Shown: positions 1-8,860 of the stretch, piece after piece
Numbering within the stretch: the first letter of the stretch is position 1
Layout of the letters: every line of letters begins with the position of its first letter
NCBI RefSeq assembly: GCF_014650815.1
Contig: NZ_BMVR01000024.1
Coordinates: forward strand, 1-64,000
Reading direction: 5' to 3'
DNA length: 64,000 nt
Origin: Streptomyces flavofungini
GTDB lineage: Bacteria; Actinomycetota; Actinomycetes; Streptomycetales; Streptomycetaceae
Translations under genes and position numbers: made by a program
Notes under the pieces: generated by a model
Seen by the model: the letters and a program-made list of their open reading frames with translations, nothing else
What the model was told of the DNA's origin: nothing
Database searches by the model: none

Positions 1-51
1 TTCGCCATGATCAAGCCCCGCCAGCGTTAACAACGCTCGTGATCAATACAC

Positions 52-921
52 CTAGCTCCGGTACCGGCTCGGCACCGTGAGCCGGTACCCCGCGTCCAGC
101 AGCTCCGGCAGATACGCCCGCAGCGCGTGCACGCTCTGCGAGCGGTCGCCGCCCGCGTCGTGCGAGAGCACCACGACACCGGGGCCCGCGCCGCCGAGGA
201 CGCGGCGCACGATGGTGCCGGTGCCGGGGGTGCGCCAGTCGAGGGTGTCGACGGTCCAGGCGAGGGGTTCCATGCCGAGTTCCGCGCCGAGTTCGAAGGC
301 CGCCCGGTTCCAGGCGCCGTAGGGGGCGCGGAACCATTCCGGCGGCCGCCCCACCGTGGCGTCGACGATGTCGCAGGTGCGCTCCATCTGACGGCGGATC
401 GAGGCGCGCGAGAGCCGTGGCAGCAGCGGGTGGCTCCAGGTGTGGTTGCCGATCACGTGCCCGTCGTCGACCATCTCGCGCAGCAGGTCCGGGTGGGCGG
501 CCGCCATCTCGCCGCACACGAAGAACATCGCGCGGGCGTCGTGCCGCCGCAGGGTGCGCAGGATGTCCGTGGTGTAGCGCGGGTCGGGCCCGTCGTCGAA
601 GCTCAGGACCATGGAGCGGACGCGGCCCGGAAGGCGCAGGATCGGCGCGCGCCGCACCGGCGGGCGCGCGGGGGCGCCGCGCTGCGGCCCGTACCCGGTC
701 ATGGGCCGCAGCCGGTACGCGGAGGCCCGCACCGGGGACGTGGCCGGGCGGCCGGTCTGGGGCCCGGCGGCGGGTCCGGCCGCCGCCGTCCGGGCGGCGG
801 TCCGGCCGGGGGTCCCGGCGGTGTCCGCGGTCAGGAGCCGGGCCGTGGTGGCCACGCCGAGCACGGCGGCACAGCGGAGCAGCGCCCGCCGCCCCGGAGG
901 CATCTGATCGGTTTTCATCAT
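52..921 (-). CDS. Secreted polysaccharide deacetylase (NodB/CE4 family)
   Basis: 289 aa. Predicted metal-dependent deacetylase acting outside the membrane on N-acetylated glycans such as peptidoglycan or chitin oligomers. Visible NodB motifs: LSFDDGP (about residues 106-112), GNHTWSHP (158-165, metal-binding His pair), RAPYGAW (198-204), DTLDW (225-229) and LSHD (252-255). The N-terminus has a GRRALLR twin-arginine-like motif at 10-16 and a hydrophobic stretch to about residue 30, then 60 Ala/Pro/Arg-rich linker residues, consistent with Tat export. The start is the first of two adjacent ATG codons; an internal ATG six codons later has no ribosome site either. It lies downstream of lysX on the same strand, 104 bp away. 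Substrate cannot be told from sequence. Confidence 0.9.
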   Translation of the reverse strand: MMKTDQMPPGRRALLRCAAVLGVATTARLLTADTAGTPGRTAARTAAAGPAAGPQTGRPATSPVRASAYRLRPMTGYGPQRGAPARPPVRRAPILRLPGRVRSMVLSFDDGPDPRYTTDILRTLRRHDARAMFFVCGEMAAAHPDLLREMVDDGHVIGNHTWSHPLLPRLSRASIRRQMERTCDIVDATVGRPPEWFRAPYGAWNRAAFELGAELGMEPLAWTVDTLDWRTPGTGTIVRRVLGGAGPGVVVLSHDAGGDRSQSVHALRAYLPELLDAGYRLTVPSRYRS

Positions 922-1001
922 TAATCCGTCGCATGGCCGAAGGCCGCGACGCCTCCGCGACACTGTCGCGGCGCGTGAATGCACCCGATGGGACCAGCCG
1001 T

Positions 1002-1019
1002 GCCGCGCCCGGGCGCGGC
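1002..1019. terminator. GC-rich palindrome after lysX
   Basis: Perfect 18-bp palindrome (GCCGCGCCC/GGGCGCGGC) seven bases beyond the lysX stop. It could fold as a 7-bp stem with a 4-base loop and act as a weak terminator. No T-run follows, so this is tentative. Confidence 0.35.
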
Positions 1020-1025
1020 GGCCGG

Positions 1026-4000
1026 TCAGCGGCGGCGGACCAGGGGGAACGGCAACGTCTCGCGGATGGTCAGGCCGGTGAGGAACATGACGAGCCGGTC
1101 GACGCCGATGCCGAGGCCGCCGGTGGGCGGCATGGCGTACTCCAGGGCGTCGAGGAAGTCCTCGTCGAGCTCCATCGCCTCGGGGTCGCCTCCGGCGGCG
1201 AGCAGCGACTGCGCGGTGAGGCGGCGGCGCTGTTCGACGGGGTCGGTCAACTCCGAGTAAGCGGTGCCCAGTTCGGTGCCGAAGGCGACGAGGTCCCAGC
1301 GTTCGGCGAGGCGCGGGTCGGCGCGGTTCTGGCGGGTGAGCGGGGAGACGTCGGTGGGGAAGTCCTTGTAGAAGGTGGGCAGCGTCGTCGGCTCCTCGAC
1401 GAGGCGTTCGTACATTTCGAGGACGACGTCGCCGCGCCCGTCGTCGATCGTGTACGGGACGTGCGCACGGTCGCAGAGCCGGTGCAGGCCGGGCAGCGGG
1501 GTGTCCGCGTCGACCTCCTCGCCGAGCGCCTCGGAGAGCGCCCCGTACACGGTCTTGACCGGCCAGGCCCCGGAGATGTCGTACTCGGTGACGGTGCCGT
1601 CGGCGTCGGTCTTGCGGGCGATCGGGGTGCCGAAGGCGGCGGTCGCGGCGCCCTGGATGAGCTCGCGGGTCAGGTCGAGCATCACGTCGTAGTCGGCGAA
1701 GGCCTGGTAGGCCTCCAGCATCGTGAACTCGGGGTTGTGCTTGTAGGAGATGCCTTCGTTGCGGAAGGTGCGGCCCATCTCGAAGACCTTCTCCATGCCG
1801 CCGACGCAGAGCCGCTTCAGATACAGCTCGGGGGCGATGCGCAGATAGAGGTCGAGGTCGTAGGCGTTGATGTGGGTGGTGAAGGGGCGGGCGTTGGCGC
1901 CGCCGTGGATCTGCTGGAGCATCGGCGTCTCGACCTCCAGGTAGCCGCGGTCGAGCAGGCCCTGGCGCAGCGCCTGGACGGCGGTGGAGCGGGCGCGCAC
2001 GGCGTCGCGGGCGGCGGGGCTCGCGACCAGGTCGAGGTAGCGGCGGCGGACCTTGGCCTCGGGGTCGGCGAGGCCGCGGCGCTTGTCGGGCAGCGGGCGC
2101 AGGCACTTGCCGGTGAGCTGCCAGGAGGTGGCGAAGACGGTCAGCTCGCCGCGGTCGCTGCGGCCGACCTCGCCGGTGGCGGTGATGTGGTCGCCGATGT
2201 CGGTGCCCGCGGTGAAGGCGTCCAGGACGTCCGGCTCCGACCGGTCGCGGGTGAAGGCCAGTTGGAGGTCGCCCGACCAGTCCCGCAGCACGGCGAAGAC
2301 GACGCCGCCGAAGTCGCGTACGAGCATGACACGGCCCGCGACCGTCACCTGATCGCCCGTCATCTCCGGGCGGATAGCGGCGAGTTCGTGGGTACGGGGC
2401 GGCGTGCCGACCGGGTAGGGGTCGATGCCGTCGGCGCGCAGCCGGTCGAGTTTGCGGTGCCGGATGCGGATCTGTTCGGGCAGGGACTCGACGGGGTCCC
2501 GGGTGGTGTCGTCGCCGGTGGCGCCGAGGCCGAGCGCGGTGAGGGACGGCAGGCCCTCGGTGGTGGCGGGCTTGGTGACGCCGCGCGGCTTGGTGTGGCC
2601 CTTGCCCCAGAGCTGGCGCAGCGACGGGACGGAGACAAAGCCCTCGGCGATGCCGGACGCGAGGCTGATGCGGGCGAGGGAGCCGGTGTCGCCGTAACAG
2701 ATGAAGCGCGGGTACCACTCGGGGTGGTACTTGGCGTTGGACCGGTACAGGGCCTCCAACTGCCACCACTTGGAGAAGAAGAGCAGCAGCCTGCGCCAGA
2801 GCCTGAGCACCGGGCCCGCGCCGATCCGGCCGCCCTCCTCGAAGACCGACCGGAACACGGCGAAGTTCAGCGAGATCCGCTTCACCCCGAACTTCGGTGC
2901 CACCGCGCACAGTTCGGCGACCATGAACTCCATGACGCCGTTGGGCGCGCTGCGGTCGCGGCGCATCAGGTCCAGGGAGATGCCGTCCCGGCCCCAGGGC
3001 ACCAGCGAGAGCAGGGCCAGCAGGCGCCCGTCGGCGTCCAGGGCCTCGACGAGCAGGCAGTCGCCGTCCTCGGGGTCGCCGAGCCGGTCCAGGGCCATGG
3101 AGAAGCCGCGCTCGGTCTCGGTGTCCCGCCAGGCGTCGGCCTTGTCGATGATCTCCTCCATCTCCTCGTCGGTGAGGGTGGAGTGGCGGCGCACGCGGGC
3201 GGTGGCGCCGCTGCGGCGGACCCGGTTCACGGCCTGGCGCGTGACCCGCATGTCGCGGCCGTCCAGGTCGAAGCCGGACACGTGCAGGATCGCCTCGTCA
3301 CCCAGTTGCAGTGCGCCGAGCCCAGCGCGGGCGAAGGCCTTGGCGCCCTCCTCGGACGCGCCCATCACGGCCGGCGCCCAGGCGTAGCGCCGGGCCACGT
3401 CCAGCCAGGCGCCGATCGCGCGCGGCCAGGCCTCCCGGTCGCCGACGGGGTCGCCGCTGGCCAGGCAGACGCCCGCCTCGACGCGGTAGGTCACGGCCGC
3501 CTTGCCGCTGGGTGAGAAGACGACGGCCTTGTCGCGCCGGGTCGCGAAGTAGCCGAGGGAGTCCTGGTCGCCGTAGCGGCCGAGCAGGGCGCGGATGCGG
3601 GGCTCCTCGTCGCCGTGCAGCGCCGCCTCCATGCGCTGCGAGCGGAACAGCGTCGCGGCGGCGTTCAACAGCGCGAGCGCGCCGAACAGGCCGAGGAAGA
3701 AGAACAGCGGGCGCGGCGGCGAGCCGTCGAAGTAGTCGTGGCCGTGGATGAGCCCGCCGCAGACCCGGTTGGCCGCCCACAGCAGCCGCTCCCCGCGCGG
3801 CAGCGTCCCCGGGAACAGCTCGACGAGCCCCCAGCCGAGGAGCACCGCGACGCCGAGCCCCGCCGCGAGCACGCCGACGGCCCGCCGCACGGCCCCGCGC
3901 CGCGAGTCGGCGTAGAACTCGCCGCGCCCCAGGATCAGCAGGACCAGCGCCACCCCGCACACCACCAGGGACGGCACCGACTCGCTCCAGTAGCCGAGGG

Positions 4001-4400
4001 CGATCCCGAGGACGTCGAAGGCGAGCAGCAGGCCCAGGTAGATGACGACGAGCCACCACGCGACCTTCTTGCGGGCGGCGATGGCGGCGGCGAGCAGGAA
4101 GAGGAAGACGGCGTACGCGAGATTGGCGCTGACGGGGACGGTGATCAGGTCGAGGAAGCGGATCACCGGCCGCATCAGCTGCCGCAGCGGCGCGATGACG
4201 GCGAGGACGGCGCAGAACAGGCCGAGGGTGCCGAAGAAGACCGCGAAGCCCTCCGGGACCCTGCCGAGTACGCGCCGCCGCCCGGCGCCGGGGGTGCCGG
4301 GTGCCCCGGCCTCCCGCTCGCGCGGCGCCACGGCGTCCCGCTCCCGTGCGCTGCCGGAGCCGCGCGTGGCGCCGCCCGGCTCGTCCGCGGACTCACTCAT
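1026..4400 (-). CDS. lysX: Bifunctional lysylphosphatidylglycerol synthetase / lysyl-tRNA synthetase LysX
   Basis: 1124 aa, close to the usual length of mycobacterial LysX. It charges tRNA with lysine and transfers lysine to membrane phosphatidylglycerol, lowering envelope negative charge. Domains: several membrane helices in about residues 50-265; an MprF-type DUF2156 transferase domain about 275-570; then a class II lysyl-tRNA synthetase with OB fold about 680-755, motif 2 (FRNEGISYKHNPEF, near 885) and motif 3 (GLGIGVDRLVMFLTG, near 1095). The C-terminus ends PLVRRR. The ATG is 7 bases after a TAGAGT box read on this strand, so the transcript is probably leaderless. It diverges from the universal stress protein gene. 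Fusion architecture is normal for actinomycetes. Confidence 0.96.
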   Translation of the reverse strand: MSESADEPGGATRGSGSARERDAVAPREREAGAPGTPGAGRRRVLGRVPEGFAVFFGTLGLFCAVLAVIAPLRQLMRPVIRFLDLITVPVSANLAYAVFLFLLAAAIAARKKVAWWLVVIYLGLLLAFDVLGIALGYWSESVPSLVVCGVALVLLILGRGEFYADSRRGAVRRAVGVLAAGLGVAVLLGWGLVELFPGTLPRGERLLWAANRVCGGLIHGHDYFDGSPPRPLFFFLGLFGALALLNAAATLFRSQRMEAALHGDEEPRIRALLGRYGDQDSLGYFATRRDKAVVFSPSGKAAVTYRVEAGVCLASGDPVGDREAWPRAIGAWLDVARRYAWAPAVMGASEEGAKAFARAGLGALQLGDEAILHVSGFDLDGRDMRVTRQAVNRVRRSGATARVRRHSTLTDEEMEEIIDKADAWRDTETERGFSMALDRLGDPEDGDCLLVEALDADGRLLALLSLVPWGRDGISLDLMRRDRSAPNGVMEFMVAELCAVAPKFGVKRISLNFAVFRSVFEEGGRIGAGPVLRLWRRLLLFFSKWWQLEALYRSNAKYHPEWYPRFICYGDTGSLARISLASGIAEGFVSVPSLRQLWGKGHTKPRGVTKPATTEGLPSLTALGLGATGDDTTRDPVESLPEQIRIRHRKLDRLRADGIDPYPVGTPPRTHELAAIRPEMTGDQVTVAGRVMLVRDFGGVVFAVLRDWSGDLQLAFTRDRSEPDVLDAFTAGTDIGDHITATGEVGRSDRGELTVFATSWQLTGKCLRPLPDKRRGLADPEAKVRRRYLDLVASPAARDAVRARSTAVQALRQGLLDRGYLEVETPMLQQIHGGANARPFTTHINAYDLDLYLRIAPELYLKRLCVGGMEKVFEMGRTFRNEGISYKHNPEFTMLEAYQAFADYDVMLDLTRELIQGAATAAFGTPIARKTDADGTVTEYDISGAWPVKTVYGALSEALGEEVDADTPLPGLHRLCDRAHVPYTIDDGRGDVVLEMYERLVEEPTTLPTFYKDFPTDVSPLTRQNRADPRLAERWDLVAFGTELGTAYSELTDPVEQRRRLTAQSLLAAGGDPEAMELDEDFLDALEYAMPPTGGLGIGVDRLVMFLTGLTIRETLPFPLVRRR

Positions 4401-4407
4401 GCTCCCG

Positions 4408-4413
4408 ACTCTA
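4408..4413 (-). promoter_or_regulatory. Probable -10 box for leaderless lysX
   Basis: Reads TAGAGT on the minus strand, 7 bases before the ATG at 4400. The spacing implies that transcription starts at or next to the start codon. No convincing -35 element is visible. Confidence 0.45.
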
Positions 4414-4494
4414 AGAACCCGCGGCCCGCCGCGCCCGTCGGCCACCCCGCCCGGGGCCGGGATCGCACCCCGCACGGGGCGCCGCACCCACCAC

Positions 4495-4529
4495 CCCAGG
4501 ACCCGGGCCCCCGGGACCTGGGCTAGCCT
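4495..4529 (+). promoter_or_regulatory. Dyad plus -10 box of the universal stress protein gene
   Basis: An imperfect inverted repeat, CCCAGGACCCGGG (4495-4507) and CCCGGGACCTGGG (4510-4522), one mismatch per arm, abuts TAGCCT (4524-4529), which lies 6 bases before the GTG at 4536. The dyad covers the -35 to -10 interval, the expected place for an operator. Confidence 0.45.
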
Positions 4530-4535
4530 CGGGGA

Positions 4536-5006
4536 GTGACGGAAGACGCCCCTGAGCAGTCCCACCAGTTCGAACGCGGCACCGACGGGCCGAAGGTGAT
4601 CGTCGTCGGCGTCGACGGATCGGACTCCTCCCTGCGCGCTGCGGCATATGCCGGAGGCCTGGCCAGACGGCAGCGGGCGCTGCTCGCCGTCGTCTACGTC
4701 CAGCCGGTCATGGCCGCGGGCGCCGCGCTCGGCGCGCCGGTCGCGGACACCACCGAGGCCATCGCGGAGAACCTGATCGCCGAGATCCGCGACGCCACGG
4801 AGCGCGTGAAGGGGATATTCGACGTGCGCTGGGAGTTCCACACCTTCCGCGGCGACCCCTACAACGGCCTGGTCACCGCCGCCGACGAGCTCACGGCGGA
4901 CGCCGTCGTCGTCGGCGCGTCCGAGCAGGCCGGGCACCGCATCGTCGGCTCGGTCGCGGTGCGCCTGGTGAAGTCGGGGCGCTGGCCGGTCACCGTGGTG
5001 CCGTAG
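4536..5006 (+). CDS. Universal stress protein (UspA family)
   Basis: 156 aa, one Usp domain. It opens with the typical strand IVVGVDGSDSS (about residues 22-32) and ends with the ATP-binding signature VVGASEQAGHRIVGS (about 126-140) followed by PVTVVP, the usual last strand. Proteins of this family bind ATP and modulate metabolism under starvation, oxygen limitation or other stress; the client here is unknown. The GTG start is 6 bases after a TAGCCT box, so it is probably leaderless; a GGGG run directly next to the GTG is too close to serve as a ribosome site. It diverges from lysX and is followed 132 bp later by an amino-acid permease on the same strand. Confidence 0.92.
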   Translation: MTEDAPEQSHQFERGTDGPKVIVVGVDGSDSSLRAAAYAGGLARRQRALLAVVYVQPVMAAGAALGAPVADTTEAIAENLIAEIRDATERVKGIFDVRWEFHTFRGDPYNGLVTAADELTADAVVVGASEQAGHRIVGSVAVRLVKSGRWPVTVVP

Positions 5007-5138
5007 GCCGACCGGGCGAACCTCGCCCCCGGCGCGCGCCCGCCCGTGCGGCGGGTGCGTGGCGTCTTCCCCGCCCCGGACCGCTGGGCCATCATGATCG
5101 GCCATCAGCCGACCGCCGCCAGCGAAGAGGTGAGGCTC

Positions 5139-6602
5139 ATGGCCGGACTACGACCGGGGCAGGGCGTCCTGCGCCGCAAGCCCATCGACCGCATCGACGA
5201 CACCGAGACGGGCGGTGCGGGCGGCCAGCTCACCCGCACTCTCGGCCTGTGGCAGCTCACCGCGATCGGCGTGGGCGGCATCATCGGGGCGGGCATCTTC
5301 ACGCTCGCGGGCACCGTCGCCAACGAGAAGGCGGGCCCCGCGGTCCTCATCTCGTTCCTGATCGCGGGCGTGGCGAGCGCCGCGGCCGCGTTCTCCTACG
5401 CGGAGTTCGCGGGACTCATCCCGAAGGCGGGCTCGGCCTACACCTACGGGTACGCGGTCCTCGGCGAGCTGGTCGGCTGGTTCATCGGCTGGGACCTGAT
5501 CCTGGAGTACACGGCGATCGTCGCGGTGGTCGCGATCGGCATCTCCGGTTACTTCAACTTCCTGCTCAACGACATGGGCGCGGAGCTGCCGACGTGGATG
5601 CTGGGCGCGCCCGGCACCGGTGACGGCCACAAGGTCGACCTGTTCGCCGCCGTCCTGTGTCTGTTCATCGCGTACATGCTCACCCTTGGCATCAAGAACG
5701 CGGCGCGCTTCGAGATGATCGTCGTCGTCCTGAAGGTCCTCGTCGTCCTGCTCGTCATCGGCGTGGGCTTCTTCCACGTCGAGACCGGCAACTACTCGCC
5801 GTTCTTCCCGTTCGGCGTCAGCGGCGCCTTCACGGGTGCGGCCACGGTGTTCTTCGCGGTCTTCGGGTACGACGCGATGAGCACGGCCGCCGAGGAGTCC
5901 AAGGACGCGCAGCGCCACATGCCGAAGGCGATCCTGTACTCGCTCGCCGTCTCGATGGTCCTGTACGTCCTCGCCTGCCTGGTCCTCACCGGCATGCAGG
6001 ACTACAAGGACATCGACCCGGAGAGCGGCTTCTCCTCGGCCTTCAAGGCGGCGGGCCTCGGCGGGCTCGCGGACGTCATCGCCGTCGGCGCGATCATCGG
6101 CATCCTCACCGTGATGTTCACGTTCATGCTGGGCTGCACGCGCGTGTGGTTCTCGATGAGCCGCGACGGGCTGCTGCCCAAGTGGTTCGCGAAGACCAGC
6201 GAGACCCGGCACGTGCCGACGCGCGTCACCTGGATCGTGGGCGTCGCCTCCGCCGCCATCGCCGGGTTCCTGCCGATCGGCGAGGCGGCCGAACTCACCA
6301 ACATCGGCATCCTGCTGGCGTTCGTCGTCGTGTGCGTCGCCGTCATCGTGCTCCGCTACAAGCAGCCCGACCTGCCGCGGACGTTCCGCTGCCCCGGCAT
6401 GCCGGTGGTGCCCGCGATCGGCGTCGTCTTCTCCATCTGGCTCATCACCTTCCTGGAGTGGCAGACCTGGGTGCGGTTCGCCGTGTGGTTCGCGCTGGGT
6501 CTGGTCGTGTACTTCGCGTACTCCTACCGCAGGTCGGAGCTGGCGAAGACGGACACGGGGACGGGGGCCGGGACCGGGACGACGGACAAGAAGGCACCGT
6601 AG
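5139..6602 (+). CDS. APC-family amino acid permease (cationic amino acid transporter type)
   Basis: 487 aa inner-membrane transporter with about 12 hydrophobic segments. The first helix carries the APC hallmark GVGGIIGAGIFTLAG, followed by YAEFAGLIPKAGSAYTYGY and FFAVFGYDAMSTAAEESKD, which match the CAT/YfnA branch importing amino acids by proton symport. The start is the ATG preceded by GAGGTGAGG, giving the product MAGLRPGQG; the frame stays open upstream to a GTG at 5046, but that extension has no ribosome site. The C-terminus is a short Thr/Gly/Lys tail. Convergent with the CapA-like gene, stop codons 49 bp apart. Substrate is not deducible beyond basic or neutral amino acids. Confidence 0.92.
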   Translation: MAGLRPGQGVLRRKPIDRIDDTETGGAGGQLTRTLGLWQLTAIGVGGIIGAGIFTLAGTVANEKAGPAVLISFLIAGVASAAAAFSYAEFAGLIPKAGSAYTYGYAVLGELVGWFIGWDLILEYTAIVAVVAIGISGYFNFLLNDMGAELPTWMLGAPGTGDGHKVDLFAAVLCLFIAYMLTLGIKNAARFEMIVVVLKVLVVLLVIGVGFFHVETGNYSPFFPFGVSGAFTGAATVFFAVFGYDAMSTAAEESKDAQRHMPKAILYSLAVSMVLYVLACLVLTGMQDYKDIDPESGFSSAFKAAGLGGLADVIAVGAIIGILTVMFTFMLGCTRVWFSMSRDGLLPKWFAKTSETRHVPTRVTWIVGVASAAIAGFLPIGEAAELTNIGILLAFVVVCVAVIVLRYKQPDLPRTFRCPGMPVVPAIGVVFSIWLITFLEWQTWVRFAVWFALGLVVYFAYSYRRSELAKTDTGTGAGTGTTDKKAP

Positions 6603-6651
6603 CCCCGCCGTCCCCGCGGCCCCGCCGTCCCCATCGCCCGCCGCCCCTCCC

Positions 6652-7920
6652 CTAGCGGCCCATCACCAGGCCGTCCTTGGCCGCCCCGCGGCTGAGGGTG
6701 ATGCGGCGGATGCGGTCGCGGACGTCGGCCACGTCCGCGCCGCGGTCGAGGGCCGCGTTGAGATTGACGACGCGGCCCGCGTCCGTGTCGAACCAGAACG
6801 GCACGAACTCGGCCCTGCGCACCTGCCAGCGCTCCCCCGGCCGTTCGGGGGCGGCGAAGGTGAAGCGGCCCGCGGTGCCCTGATTGCCGCGCGGGTCCTG
6901 GGCGCCCGCGTGGTTGATCATGTCACCGGCGATCTGGTCGCCCATGCCGTAGACGATCCAGGTCCCGTTGACCTTCTCGTAGGCCTGCGGGACGTGCGCG
7001 TGGGTGCCGATGATCAGGTCGACGTCCGGCCGTCCGGCCGTGCGCGCGGACGTCAGCCGCCGCCCGAGGCTCAGCTGCCGGCGGTCCGGGGCGTCCTGCC
7101 ACTCACTGCCCCAGTGCAGCGAGACGACCACCACGTCCGCGCCCGCCTGCCGGGCCGCGCGGGCGTCGGCCAGGATGCGGTCCTTGTCGATGAGGTTGAC
7201 CGACCAGGGCTTTCCCTTGGGCAGCGGGATGCCGTTGGTGCCGTACGTGTACGCGAGCTGGGCGACCTTCGCGGCGCCCGCGCGCAGCCACGCCGGGGAG
7301 CGGCCCTCGGTGGCCGTGCGGCCGGAGCCCGCGTGCCTGACGCCCGCCCGGTCGAGGGCGGTCAGGGTGCGGTGGATGCCTTCCGCGCCGTCGTCGAGGG
7401 TGTGGTTGGACGCGGTGGAGCAGGCGTCGTAGCCGGTGGCGCGGAGCGCGGTGGCCACCTGCGGGGGCGACTTGAAGGACGGATAGCCCGTGTAGTCGCC
7501 GTTCGCGCCGTACACCGTCTCCATGTGACAGATCGCCAGGTCCGCCTTGGCGACCACGGAGCGGGCGCCCGCGAGCATCGGCGTGAAGTCGTAGCCGTCG
7601 CCGCCCGCGTCGGCGTTCGCCTTGCGGATGATCGAGGAGTGCGGCAGCACGTCGCCGGAGGCGACGAGGGTGAAGGACCGCGCGGCGCCCGCGCCGCCCC
7701 CCGCCGCGGACGGCGCGGGCGCGGGGTGCCGGGGCGCGGGCGCGCGCTTCTGCTCCCGCTCGTTCCCGGCGGTCGGCTGCTGCGCGGCGCAGGCCGCCGT
7801 GGCCCCGACGAGGGCGGCCGTGAGGACGGCCAGGGCCTGGCGGGTGCGGCGGGCGTGCCGGGTGCGTCCGTTGCTCAGAGTGAGGCGGCCGGGCCGGGCG
7901 GGGCGTGTGCGCTGTGTCAT
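6652..7920 (-). CDS. CapA-family metallophosphatase-like protein
   Basis: 422 aa exported protein of the CapA / poly-gamma-glutamate synthesis family (PF09587). The fold is calcineurin-like; many members are of unknown substrate. Visible motifs: SGDVLPHS near residue 88-95, HMETVYG near 130, SLHWGSEW near 265 and IGTHAHVPQAYE near 305-316, the conserved metal-binding region. The N-terminus has basic residues, a hydrophobic core and an Ala-Ala-Cys at about 42-44, so it may be a lipoprotein although the lipobox -3 position is Thr rather than Leu. No capsule or polyglutamate genes are nearby, so a role in polyglutamate is not supported by context. Confidence 0.88.
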   Translation of the reverse strand: MTQRTRPARPGRLTLSNGRTRHARRTRQALAVLTAALVGATAACAAQQPTAGNEREQKRAPAPRHPAPAPSAAGGGAGAARSFTLVASGDVLPHSSIIRKANADAGGDGYDFTPMLAGARSVVAKADLAICHMETVYGANGDYTGYPSFKSPPQVATALRATGYDACSTASNHTLDDGAEGIHRTLTALDRAGVRHAGSGRTATEGRSPAWLRAGAAKVAQLAYTYGTNGIPLPKGKPWSVNLIDKDRILADARAARQAGADVVVVSLHWGSEWQDAPDRRQLSLGRRLTSARTAGRPDVDLIIGTHAHVPQAYEKVNGTWIVYGMGDQIAGDMINHAGAQDPRGNQGTAGRFTFAAPERPGERWQVRRAEFVPFWFDTDAGRVVNLNAALDRGADVADVRDRIRRITLSRGAAKDGLVMGR

Positions 7921-8210
7921 CGACCGGGCTTCCGTATGAGGAGTTTTCGGTAAAACCGATCCACATACGAATACAAGGGTGAGTCAAGGAGCAATGCCGT
8001 GCAATTCACCGAAACGGACTTAAACCCAGAGTGATGTGACCCGAAGAACACAACCGGCCCGACCTGCGATGAAACCGGGCCTAAGGTCAAGGCTCCGTAA
8101 AGCGCCTTGCTCAGCACCCCCGTTGGGTAATCGGCTGTCCTCATCCGTGTTCCGGGTCGGGGGGCCAGAAGCCGGTGACGCGTACACGGAGCACAGGAAG
8201 GCGGAGCGTG
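7921..8210. other. Divergent intergenic region with a small dyad
   Basis: 290 bp between the capA-like gene (minus) and the next gene (plus), clearly less GC-rich than its surroundings. It holds a palindrome TCGGT-AAA-ACCGA at 7947-7959, nested inside the outer arms CGTATG (7933-7938) and CATACG (7964-7969), 30-70 bp before the capA-like start. This is a plausible regulator site or hairpin for that gene. No tRNA, riboswitch or confident small gene was recognised. Confidence 0.4.
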
Positions 8211-8726
8211 ATGCTGCACGAGAGCACGGACGGCACCCAGGGCCCCGGCGGCGACGAGCTGACGGTCCCGATGGCCTGGCTGTACGCCGAGTACATCGCG
8301 GACGAGTTGCTGCGCACCGGCGACCTGATGCCGCCCACGTCCTTCGAGTACCGGGCCGGTCGGGACGCGCTCGCCCTCACCATCTTCCTGTCGGACACCC
8401 GCGGCGAGCTGTCCTGCATCCGCGTGGTCTCGCAGCTGGAGACCTGGCTCTCCCTGACCGCGCACGACGAGCCCTGGCAGGAGTGGGTCCGCGAGCGCAT
8501 GGACGGCGTCACCGCCGACGCGCTGGCCGCCCGCGGCCCGGCGCCCGACCTCGTGCTCGCCGAGGCGGCCTGGCGCTGGCTGGAGGAGACCGAACTCCTC
8601 GCGCCGGACCTGGACGCGGTGCCCGGCGGCGGGTCGGCCTTCGGCGAGGACGACGGGCCCAAGGTGTGGACCCCGGCGTGGCGGCTCGGCCTGCCGCTCG
8701 GGCATCTGGCCATCCAGCTCTTCTGA
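8211..8726 (+). CDS. Conserved hypothetical actinobacterial protein
   Basis: 171 aa, function not recognised. Soluble, acidic, no signal peptide or membrane segment. The middle (LALTIFLSDTRGELSCIRVVSQLETWLSL region, about residues 55-85) looks like a compact alpha/beta core and there is a Trp-rich helix (AAWRWLEETELL). Start: adjacent GTG (8208) and ATG (8211) follow AGGAAGG; the ATG gives the better 8-base spacing. It precedes a zinc-finger membrane protein on the same strand by 134 bp, so the two might be co-regulated, but nothing visible proves it. Confidence 0.75.
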   Translation: MLHESTDGTQGPGGDELTVPMAWLYAEYIADELLRTGDLMPPTSFEYRAGRDALALTIFLSDTRGELSCIRVVSQLETWLSLTAHDEPWQEWVRERMDGVTADALAARGPAPDLVLAEAAWRWLEETELLAPDLDAVPGGGSAFGEDDGPKVWTPAWRLGLPLGHLAIQLF

Positions 8727-8860
8727 CAGCTCCCCCTCGGCATCCGGCTCGGCCTCCCCGCAATCTTCCGGGGCGGCACTCGATCTCGTCGGCGCTTGAG
8801 TGATTCGGTGGCCGATTGCGTACGGGAGGGCAAGAAGCACCCTCACCGACAAGGAACACC

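Noticed and set aside
23..37. Small hairpin AGCGTT-AAC-AACGCT flanked by TGATCA copies at the left edge
   Set aside because: Might terminate the deacetylase gene, but the stem is only 6 bp and the left neighbour is outside the window.
417..3515. 1032-codon open frame opposite lysX
   Set aside because: Antisense shadow of lysX; composition biased and no motif.
7993..8022. Nine-codon ORF after AAGGAG upstream of the 171-aa gene
   Set aside because: Ribosome site only 3 bases from the ATG and far from the next gene; chance occurrence likely.
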